Source of the DNA: Physocladia obscura
Taxonomy: Eukaryota > Chytridiomycota > Chytridiomycetes > Chytridiales > Chytriomycetaceae
Length of the DNA: 16,778 nucleotides
Assembly (NCBI GenBank): GCA_027596945.1
Contig: JADGJH010000561.1
Span: 1-16,778 of the forward strand
Direction of reading: 5' to 3'
In this document: piece after piece, positions 10,324 to 16,778 of the stretch
Layout: each line of letters begins with the position of its first letter
Position numbering within the stretch: the first letter of the stretch is position 1
Position numbers and translations under genes: made by a program
The notes under the pieces: model-generated
Seen by the model: only the letters and a program-made list of their open reading frames with translations
Told to the model about the DNA's origin: nothing
Databases searched by the model: none

Positions 10324-10396
10324 TTTTTTCGGAATTGAATCGTTTGGCATTATGCATCATCAAATTTTGATAAACTTTCCTCATATACATAACGAT
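10324..10396. other. 73-bp gap between convergent stops
   Basis: This short T-rich interval lies between the transporter stop and the stop of the minus-strand OXLD1-like gene. The two 3' UTRs almost certainly overlap as antisense transcripts. Confidence 0.5.
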
Positions 10397-10852
10397 TTAT
10401 TTGTGCTTTTTCAAATTGCGTTCCATTTCCCGAAAGGCGTCAACAGAAGGATCAATTTGGTCTGGATTGATGAGCGGAAGGCCCTTTTCGTGCGCAAACT
10501 CGTTGTACCGGGTAACCTCATCGTTGTAGATATCCCAGACACTAGCTGTTGTGTTGAAATTCGCTCCAGCATGAGGGGAGGAGTGGAGTGCTTACCAATG
10601 CGCGCATCCAGACATACAACAATCTTCGCTGCCGGGAGGCTGTGGAACTTGGATTAATGGCGGGGCTGGAGTAACTGTTCCCAGCGAGGGAGTGTTGCTG
10701 AGTGTTGCGCTAGAGTGGATTGAATGGACTGACTGGATTGAGTTGATCGAGCTGATCGAGTAGATTGAGTGAAGTTGCGCAGATCTGAAACAATTCCTGG
10801 CGGTTTCTGTATGCGATTCAACGGAAACTGCGCGTGTCATTCGTGTAAACAT
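10397..10852 (-). CDS. OXLD1: OXLD1-like protein (oxidoreductase-like domain, 133 aa)
   Basis: A small Cys-rich protein of the 'oxidoreductase-like' domain family (human OXLD1), whose biochemical role is poorly known and which is mostly mitochondrial. The hallmark DCCMSGCAHCVWDIY appears only after splicing: exon 1 is 10852-10596, intron 10595-10542 (gtaagc...ctag), exon 2 10541-10397 (stop TAA at 10397-10399). Choosing the TAG acceptor over the nearby CAG restores C-V-W-D and avoids a stop. The start is ATG at 10852. The first ~28 residues (MFTRMTRAV..., many Arg, Ser and Thr, few acids) look like a mitochondrial presequence. A Ser-Ile repeat region and a Pro-rich linker (TPAPPLIQVPQPPG) follow, then the Cys domain and a charged C-terminus ending KKHK. 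Length is close to human OXLD1 (~147 aa). Divergent from the ZRSR2-like gene across 52 bp. An ORF on the + strand over this region is a shadow. Confidence 0.88.
10712..10768 (-). repeat. 9-bp tandem repeat coding for Ser-Ile-x units
   Basis: Six imperfect 9-bp units encode Ser-(Ile/Val)-x (SIY SIS SIN SIQ SVH SIH) in the linker between the presumed targeting peptide and the Cys domain of the OXLD1-like protein. On the + strand this appears as GA(G/T)TGGATT-like units. Confidence 0.7.
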
Positions 10853-10904
10853 CGGAAAAAATAAGACAAAAACAACAAGCACAGTTTATCAACAGTCGAA
10901 CACA
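10853..10904. promoter_or_regulatory. 52-bp bidirectional promoter/5' UTR
   Basis: Only 52 bp separate the start codons of the OXLD1-like (minus) and ZRSR2-like (plus) genes, so both 5' UTRs and core promoters must fit here or overlap the coding ends. The sequence is purine/A-rich on the + strand (ataagacaaaaacaacaagc). No TATA box is visible. Confidence 0.55.
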
Positions 10905-12167
10905 ATGGCGCATTTGATGGACCGCGAAGTGGCGGCAGCTAGACAAACCGAACCGTGCCCGTTCTACTCAAAGGTGGGTGCGTGTCGCTACGGAAATGCC
11001 TGGTTCGTCTTCTCTTGTTCTTTGATTCCATCCCATCCAAACAAACACTGCATCCCACAAACCCAAGACAAGTATTAAAAAATATTGAAAAAAATGGTTC
11101 TAACACTCAGTTCGCGTGCACATTCACCGCCGCTGCCATCAGACGCCACTGTGATGCTCATCCCAAATATGCACCAGGATCCGCTCCTGATGCCCAAGCA
11201 GCGTCCCAGCCGGCTGGACGATGACGACGATCTGAGCGACGAACCTGATCCCGTTCTGCTGGAAAGTAACTTTCTTGAATTTTTCAACGAAACACACGAC
11301 GAATTTCAAAGTATTGGCAAAGTTGTTCAGTTCAAAGTATGCAAAAACATGACTCCACATCTGCGTGGAAATGTTTACGTGCAGTACGCAACGCCCGAAG
11401 AAACTGCCGCCGCAATTCAAATTTTCAATGGACGTTTCTTTGCTGGCATGCGTCTTTCTTGCATGGCTGTTCCTGTTCCGTCTTGGAAAGCTGCCATTTG
11501 CGGAACCCGCCAATGTCCCAAAGGCGACTTATGCAATTTTTTGCATGTTTTTCGGAATCCAGACAGATTGTATGCTGACGCTGACCGCGATTTTGAGGAA
11601 TATCCTCGCTCCGACCGTCGTGACGAAAGAAAAAATGGACGGCACGACAGAAATGGACACTATGATTCAACGAGAGATACAAGAGATTCAAAAGATTATT
11701 CCAGAGATTCGAGAAATTCGAGGGGACACTCCAGACGAAATTCAAGAGATTACTATCTCTATCACACTAAAGATTCCCGAGATGCGAGAGGCAGAGATTC
11801 GAGAGATGTCGAAAGAGATTCAAGAAATTCTGGCAGAGATTCAAAAGAAAGAGATGCGAGAGATTTACGGAGAGCTGATGCAAGAGATTCAAAAGATAGG
11901 GAAGTGAGGGACCTATGGTCATCTAAGAATAGGGATTTACAGAGAGGGGATGAACGCGATTTGAAGGATTCAAAAGGTCAAAAAACCGACCAAAGAAGAG
12001 ATACTACAGATACCAGTTTAGAGCAGCGGTTTGATGGAAACTACAGAAACAGTCGCTATTCGCGTTCGCGTTCTCGTTCCCGTGAGCGTAAAATTCATTT
12101 GCGATCGCGATCGCCGCCGCAAGTGCTCAGGGGCAAAGAACCGCGAGAAACTCAGATTAATTCGTGA
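10905..12167 (+). CDS. ZRSR2: ZRSR2/U2AF35-related splicing factor (384 aa)
   Basis: A U2AF35-related protein most like ZRSR2 (Urp), which recognises the 3' splice site, chiefly of U12-type introns, and aids U2-type splicing. Order: CCCH zinc finger 1 (C18, C27, C33, H37; CPFYSKVGACRYGNACSRAH), acidic linker (LDDDDDL), UHM/RRM at about 85-157 with GKVVQFKV, HLRGNVYVQY and the R-x-F motif RFF at 141-143, then zinc finger 2 (C163, C168, C174, H178) in CPKGDLCNFLHVFRNP, a signature closer to ZRSR2 than U2AF1. Residues ~195-334 form an RD/DSRD-rich tail, ending in a short true RS block (SRYSRSRSRSRE). Exons 10905-11002 and 11111-12167; intron 108 nt, gttcgt...ctcag, placed so TG+T restores C33. 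Oddities: finger 2 has C-x4-C where the family has C-x7-C, and the long N-terminus of animal ZRSR2 is absent. It could also be called a divergent U2AF1 paralogue. Confidence 0.88.
11660..11905 (+). repeat. Degenerate repeats coding for the RD-rich tail
   Basis: Imperfect units built on AGAGATTC (9-bp and 12-bp spacing) encode Arg-Asp-Ser/Arg-Asp dipeptides. Because the repeat is so regular, a second frame also stays open here and reads as Glu-Ile-Gln/Arg repeats; that frame is a by-product. Confidence 0.6.
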
Positions 12168-12281
12168 AAAACCAAAGCTGGGATTGAAGAAAGCGAAAAA
12201 ATAAAAATAAAATTTTTAAGAACAATATTAAAATTGACAATTATTTTCCACACTCTGACACAAACAAAAAAAAAGAATATA
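12168..12281 (+). promoter_or_regulatory. 114-bp spacer: 3' end signals and next promoter
   Basis: A spacer between tandem + strand genes. AATAAA occurs at 12200-12205 and 12206-12211, about 35-45 bp past the ZRSR2-like stop, and fits poly(A) signals. The rest is A/T-rich, with an A-rich stretch just before the next ATG (caaacaaaaaaaaagaatat). Confidence 0.45.
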
Positions 12282-13668
12282 ATGCTTCGCTCAAACTACT
12301 CTGGACTTGGCGGAAAACAGACATATAATATGCCTGGTAATTTATTGCAATCAAAAACAAAAAAACCCCCCAATATTAAAACCTGTAATAGAAGTTCCGT
12401 TGCGTGTTGCCATCAAGCACAGCCAGCGTAACTCGGATATATTTGCGCCACCAGCTGAAGGACCACGCACAGTTCACGGCACCGGCGGCGGCAAGCGGTT
12501 TGATCGCAATGCTTCGACAGTTTTTGGTGCTGCATGGAATGATCAGCCATCATCACTGCGTCGCGAGAGAGACAATGTACCGTCGCGAATGGCTTCTGAC
12601 ATTTTTAACACAAATAACCCGAGCTCAAACATTACTGTCAGCAACAACAGCAACGATTATAGCAGTAATAATAATGAAATTGTTAATAACAATGGAGAGA
12701 TTTCAGCTCCCGCCAACAATATTAACAACAATTATCAGCCTAGTCTTCTTGAAGAAACTCCCTTGACGCGTAGATACTCTCCGAAAAATTGTGATCAAGA
12801 TTATCTTGATCACGATGAGCCTTCTTTGTCCCCCGAAGAGGAAGACGCGTTTAAATTTTATCAGCTGCAAAAACAGCAGCTTCGTCTTGAAGAAGAACAG
12901 CAGCAACAGTATCAACAACAGCATCGTGAGCAGCAGCATCACCAACAACTGCAACAGCAGCAACAAAATTCTCTCCCCCCAAGAGATTATAGTTCCCCAA
13001 GATCTGCCACTTTCAACAACATCTTCTCTGACTCGCCGCCGGCTTCATACCACCCGACAACCCACAAACGCAACAACCATCACAAACACACTAATATCTT
13101 TAACGACCATGATTCTTCTCAGTCGCCGCTGACAAGCCGTGCAAGCAGTGTGACTTTGCCTTTTTTCCCTCCTCACTCTGCCAGTGGTGGCGGCGGTGGT
13201 ATTAATATCGATCAATTAAATGGATCTGCTGCTAACATAGATTTACCAAGATCTGGACGCAGACACTTTAATGTTCCATCTAAATCTGCTATTTTTGACT
13301 ACCCGTCGGTCGAGCAGAGCAGAGCAGATAGTGGAAATAGTTACAAAGGAAGTTTGAGTGTAACAACAACGCGTCGCGACTCAAACAGGTCTGCTGAGGA
13401 CCAGCTGGGTTATGAAAGTAATAATAATAGTGGCGGTGGCGGTGGAAGTGGGATTGGAGCTGTGCCAACTGGAGAACGGTACATTTCAAGGCATGGCTCT
13501 GAGACTATTGTAACTGCTGCTGCTGGAATTGGAAGTGATCGTTTGTCAACTGGTGTTGGAGAATCGAATGAGTTTCGCAGTGGTGGCTTGTCTAGTTCTG
13601 ATTTGAATAGAGAGAGGTTCGGACGTGGGAGAAGACTTGCGTTTGAACAAAGTCAGATATTTTTTTAA
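12282..13668 (+). CDS. Disordered Asn/Gln/Gly-rich protein with repeated IF motifs (443 aa)
   Basis: No firm family. Exon 1 12282-12336 (MLRSNYSGLGGKQTYNMP), intron 12337-12391 (gtaatt...aatag, 55 nt), exon 2 12392-13668, phase consistent, stop TAA. The N-terminal ~90 residues look the most constrained (EVPLRVAIKHSQRNSDIFAP, then GGGKRFDRNASTVFG). The remainder is low complexity: Asn-rich (about 98-135), Glu/Gln-rich with Q runs (about 178-211), His-rich (about 240-255), Gly runs and Ser-rich stretches. A short motif, x-(I/V)-F preceded mostly by Ser, Asn or Ala, recurs seven times (residues 34-36, 61-63, 88-90, 228-230, 253-255, 318-320, 440-442). This weakly recalls the NIFG/GGG motifs of Jupiter/HN1-type microtubule-associated proteins, but that link is a guess. 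The end falls in a T7 run, so the C-terminus is somewhat uncertain. The C-terminal region could be extended by an unseen intron. Confidence 0.7.
12791..12813. repeat. Perfect 10-bp inverted repeat inside a CDS
   Basis: gtgatcaaga, a 3-bp spacer (tta), then its exact reverse complement tcttgatcac. It lies in the coding region for CDQDYLDHD of the disordered protein. It could form a hairpin in DNA or mRNA; no function is implied. Confidence 0.6.
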
Positions 13669-14025
13669 TGAAGGAGGCAGTTTGAATTGGGGAAATATTT
13701 TTTCTTTTCTGGTTTGGGTGATTTTTTTTTCGTGGTTGGACAGAACGACAGAGCTGAAAAACGACAAAGTCTCACTCAAAAAATATCTGGTAGCCTTCTA
13801 TGCTTTTGCTTTCTTCTTACTGTATTGTAGCAGTTTCAACAGCTGCTGTCAATGTTTAAATTGTTTTATAATTCTATGTAGCTAAGAGAAAAAGTATAAA
13901 TACAATCTATATATGCAAATCACATTCGAATCGGTGGCTGAATCAGAGACTAAAATCGACGATCTTATTGCGAATAAAAAATTGTATATGTTCATACAGT
14001 TAAAGTATTTTAGTCAATCACGTAT
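13669..14025. other. 357-bp gene-free gap between convergent genes
   Basis: The 3' flanks of the disordered-protein gene (+) and RRP46 (-) meet here. The interval is T-rich at the left and A/T-rich at the right (for example aaaaagtataaatacaatct near 13890). Two short open frames (one hydrophobic frame to about 13885, one of 51 codons from 13913) have no family resemblance and overlap neighbouring genes. I see no tRNA, repeat or clear gene. Confidence 0.5.
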
Positions 14026-15010
14026 TTATTTAATTTTATGTGCGAAAGTCTGCCTGAAAAATGAATGAACTGATTTGCTTGCTTCCTGTACTAATTCGCA
14101 GGCTTCCGTATACTGCAATAAGAAGTTTGCCTTTTTTGTTCACATGAAGCAAAACTAAAACAGAAAAAAACATTGTACCTCATTCGATGAATACACCCCG
14201 AAAGAAATAGAACTAACAATATCTTGACTGACATTATCAAATGTGAAAATATGCGTGGAAGTTGCAGTCTTTTACATTAAAATAAATAAAGAAAACATAA
14301 ATGCTTGAAATTGGTAATAAAATTTTACATCAAGTTCTGATTTGCTGGGATCTAGAATCAATATCCGCTCAGAATTAACAATACATGTCACACTAGCAAC
14401 CATATTCTTGAGTGGAACACCGGCATCCAAAAGTGCTAAAATGGTTGCGTTGATAGCGCTGGACAGAATCTAAAAGAAAATATAAATATTCGAATGTAAA
14501 TTCGACGTTGGAAAAATCAACACTTACACATCCATCGTCTGAAATGACCTGCACGGTGACTTGAATACAAGTGCGCGGATGAAGGTATTTTAAAATCGCG
14601 ATTTCGAGAATTTCGCGAATTGTTCTTTCGTAGAACCTTTCAGCCGTCCCTAATACATAATATTAACGATGGTCAAGACGATGATGGGTGCTACAGTAAA
14701 GATCAATTGCAAGGTTTTTTATGAATTATACCTGAGATTCCAACAAGAGGTCTGAACAAAACGTCAATCTTAGCGCTGTCGAGAAGTTCGTCCCGGAGTT
14801 TAACCTCTTTTGGACCATAAACAGCCGCCAAAACTGAGCTTTTTCCTGAAAAGTGTAAATTTGCGTTGCTTAAGCAGAAACAATCCCACTTCGAAATACC
14901 AAACCAAATGAGAAACGAGCTGATCCATCCGCTCTGCTCAATATTGAAAGTGAGGTCGCCAATGGGCGCAACTGAAATGCGTCAATTCGAGAATCTGAAC
15001 GGCCAGCCAT
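14026..15010 (-). CDS. RRP46: Exosome ring subunit RRP46/EXOSC5 (219 aa)
   Basis: An RNase PH-fold subunit of the six-member ring of the RNA exosome, catalytically inactive in eukaryotes, acting in 3'-5' RNA processing and decay in nucleus and cytoplasm. Family signatures: LSRADGSARF near the N-terminus, SSVLAAVYGPKEVK, LHPRTCIQVTVQVISDDG in the middle, then INATILALLDAGVPL and ILILDPSKSE. Inferred exons (minus): 15010-14905, 14845-14732, 14649-14528, 14469-14329, 14268-14179, 14112-14026; phases agree and the 219-aa product matches the family (yeast 223, human 235). The start ATG is at 15008-15010. The intron 14328-14269 ends in AAG; the next exon (HIFTFDNVSQDIVSSISFG) aligns with the family strand-helix that follows LDP. 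The gene starts only 59 bp downstream of the RasGEF stop on the same strand. Confidence 0.92.
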
Positions 15011-15069
15011 GTCGACTTAATTTTCAAAATAAAAAAAAATAAAAAAAATAAAAATTATTATTATTGTTT
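15011..15069 (-). promoter_or_regulatory. 59-bp spacer: RasGEF 3' end and RRP46 promoter
   Basis: A very A/T-rich spacer (long T/A tracts at 15028-15066) between the RasGEF stop and the RRP46 start. Transcription end signals of the first gene and the promoter of the second must share this space or overlap coding DNA. Confidence 0.45.
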
Positions 15070-16778
15070 TCACAAATCCAGGATTGAATCCTCCACAATT
15101 TTCCAATCCCTGATGTGATTCAAAACAACGGCGCAAGTGTCACCTTTCGGATCATTTGCCGCAGCCGCAGCCTCTGGCAACACACTGTTATAACTGTACG
15201 AGCGCCACACTTCAATTTCCGCAACAACTGAATACAAATTGTAAAATTTGGTAAAATTTATCGTGTCTTCTTGAATTGAATCTGTCGTCACAATTTTGTA
15301 ACCAGCCGCAGCGGCAGTGGTAACAGAAGATGATGCCTCTTTACGGTTGTTGGTAGCCACCAAATCGCGCGTATAGACTGGTTCGGTTTCGTGAATTTCA
15401 AGAAGATCATGAATATAGGCAGCTGTGAAGAAATAATAAGCAATAAGTAAAATAATATATAAAAGAATAAACCGAAAAATGGAATTAATGGAGCTACGCA
15501 GTTCTTTAATTCGCTCCAAAAATTTGTATATCCGCCTTTTGGATCCATTAAGGTTTCCATTTCTTTGAAACAATCGATATGCTTGGCGGCAAGGCCATCC
15601 CATGCGGCGGTCATTTTCGAAATCATGTTGCGTTTCAAGCCATGCATCACAGCAAAGCATGTGTTGAAGTTGTTAAGTTCGCGGCATTCCTGGAATCAAT
15701 TTTTGTTTTCACATTATATAGACATCAAGAGAGCTGCAGCGAAAAAAATTAACGAACTTTTGCTATTTTGATGAATTTTTTTATCGCTTTTGTTCTCTTT
15801 TTTATAGTATCTTCCTTGTAAATTAAACTCGCTGTGTATGATGACACCTATTTGATAAAATTAGGTAATTCAATGGAATGAAAAGAGAGAAGGCTCTCAT
15901 ACAAGTCTAAAGAACCCAACATAATCCATTAAAACCTTGACAGCATCATCTCCTGCAACCTTACTCTTTTCCACACTCCGTTGCAGCAAACTCAAATACG
16001 TGTCAGGACGAATTTGCCTAAAATAATGATGGTCAATCAACGTAAGCTGTGCTGCAAACGCTTCAGGCTCCCACAGCAAGCCCCACGGCTTCACAGCCTC
16101 CGTAATCGGTGCCCGTTTCGCACTAAATGGCGGTACATACTGCGTCATATACCAAGACAATCGCTGTTCTCGAATCGCCTGCGTCATTCGCTGACCGTCT
16201 CCAAACGATATGTCGCCGCCAAGATCGCCAACAAATTCGCTCAGTTCGTCCAAAATCTGTGAATCTGCATGAAAATCGTGCCAGTGGTTTTTTATCCAAG
16301 TTAAAAGGACTTTGGCAGCGCGGCCACGGAATTGGCGCTTGCGGTGTTTGAAGTATTGCTCTTGAGATGGTGTTGCAGTTGCTGGATCAAGTTCAACATT
16401 GTACCATTCGATAAGAGATGTTAAAAGCTCGCTGGCGGGCATAAAAAAGCGGTACGATGCAAGGAATACTTCGGTATACGAGTTGTCTGCAAACAGTTTC
16501 ATTTTTGTTCCGTCAGGTTGCACGAACATAAAACGATATTTTTCACCTTGATTGAGTGGAAAAATTAATGCGTCTACTAAGGATTCAATGTCTCCTGAGC
16601 TAATATATTCTTGACCAGTTGATCGTGTTGAGTATGTTACAGTCTCCAAACGACCCTCTTTTCTCAAAAAATTCAGCATAATCAAATTATCAAAATTTCG
16701 TTTACCGTCGAAGTTTTCCAAAATTCTATATTTAATTTCATCGTTAGGTGGGTGCTCTATTATTGAGAACATGAATGA
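15070..16778 (-). CDS. Ras guanine-nucleotide exchange factor (REM + CDC25), 5'-partial
   Basis: The C-terminal 511 residues of a RasGEF, which catalyses GDP/GTP exchange on a Ras-family GTPase at membranes. The REM (RasGEF-N) domain covers about residues 57-187 of the visible part (ESLVDALIFPLN, SYTEVFLASYRFFMP, TWIKNHWHDFHADSQILDEL). The CDC25 domain runs from about 235: QLTLIDHHYFRQIRP, KKRTKAIKKFIKIAKECREL with NNFN, WDGLAAKHIDCFKEMETLMD and LKNCVAPLIPFF, then INFTKFYNLYSVVAEIE. Exons (minus): 16778-15903, 15847-15758, 15689-15473, 15422-15070 (stop TGA); all phases agree. Unspliced frames suggest a membrane segment around 15430-15480, but that is intron translation. Compared with the family, a longer Ser/Ala-rich insert (ASSSVTTAAAAG) lies before INFTKF and a second Ala run (LPEAAAAAND) near the end. 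The upstream part is outside the window, so any N-terminal domains are unknown. Confidence 0.9.

Noticed and set aside
10235..10657. 140-codon + strand frame over the OXLD1-like gene
   Set aside because: The minus strand encodes the conserved DCCMSGCAHCVWDIY domain across a spliced junction; the + frame is its shadow.
11365..11907. 180-codon frame with Glu-Ile repeats
   Set aside because: It is a +1 shadow of the RD-rich tail of the ZRSR2-like gene, kept open by the repeat.
12101..12114. GCGATCGCGATCGC palindrome
   Set aside because: It is explained by Arg-Ser codons (CGA TCG) in the RS block of the ZRSR2-like protein.
13625..13885. 86-codon hydrophobic frame after the disordered-protein gene
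   Set aside because: It starts inside that gene in another frame and covers T-rich 3' flank; no family resemblance and no splice evidence.
13913..14068. 51-codon ATG frame on the + strand
   Set aside because: It overlaps the last RRP46 exon antisense and has no recognisable family. The first half looks peptide-like but nothing else supports it.
15288..15650. Apparent small membrane protein with a hydrophobic segment on the minus strand
   Set aside because: The hydrophobic part is translation of a 50-nt intron (15472-15423); the flanking sequence is RasGEF catalytic domain.

Overview
The window is nuclear DNA of a eukaryote, most likely a fungus and plausibly an early-diverging, zoosporic (chytrid-like) one. 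The genes carry many short introns (23 inferred, about 50-108 nt) and intergenic gaps of only 50-360 bp. The gene mix (RasGEF, OPT-family transporter, HEATR5/Laa1, OXLD1-type protein, ZRSR2-type splicing factor) fits fungi better than plants or animals: OPT transporters are absent from animals, while Ras exchange factors and OXLD1 are opisthokont-like. A ZRSR2/Urp homologue is a minor-spliceosome marker, lost from yeasts but kept in some early-diverging fungi. The lineage is an inference from gene content only.

Layout, left to right. (1) 15-3839, +: C-terminal ~1,130 residues of a HEATR5/Laa1 HEAT-repeat protein, eight exons visible, 5' part outside the window. (2) 4044-6749 and 6837-7400, -: a ~900-residue coiled-coil protein and, just upstream, a 187-residue partly helical protein. 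They may be two genes or one gene broken at an A9 homopolymer. (3) 7401-7611: a divergent promoter with phased short repeats. (4) 7612-10323, +: a complete six-exon oligopeptide transporter of 798 aa. (5) 10397-10852, -: a two-exon OXLD1-like small Cys protein, convergent with the transporter. (6) After a 52-bp bidirectional gap, 10905-12167, +: a two-exon ZRSR2-like CCCH-UHM-CCCH splicing factor with an RD-rich tail. (7) 12282-13668, +: a two-exon disordered Asn/Gln/Gly-rich protein with a recurring IF motif. (8) 13669-14025: a gene-poor gap between convergent genes. (9) 14026-15010, -: a six-exon RRP46/EXOSC5 exosome ring subunit of 219 aa. (10) 15070-16778, -: the C-terminal 511 residues of a RasGEF (REM plus CDC25 domains), N-terminus outside the window.

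The genes do not form a pathway; this looks like an ordinary, compact core-genome segment. Two encode RNA-processing factors (ZRSR2-like, RRP46) and two encode trafficking or signalling factors (HEATR5, RasGEF). I see no mobile element, CRISPR array, tRNA or rRNA. The points most worth a second look are: the frequent AAG 3' splice sites and GTT donors; the divergent ZRSR2-like protein with a shortened second zinc finger; the split coiled-coil locus; the IF-motif disordered protein; and the phased AACGGG repeats with an E2F-like site in the divergent promoter. All exon structures were deduced by eye from reading frame, splice signals and family resemblance.
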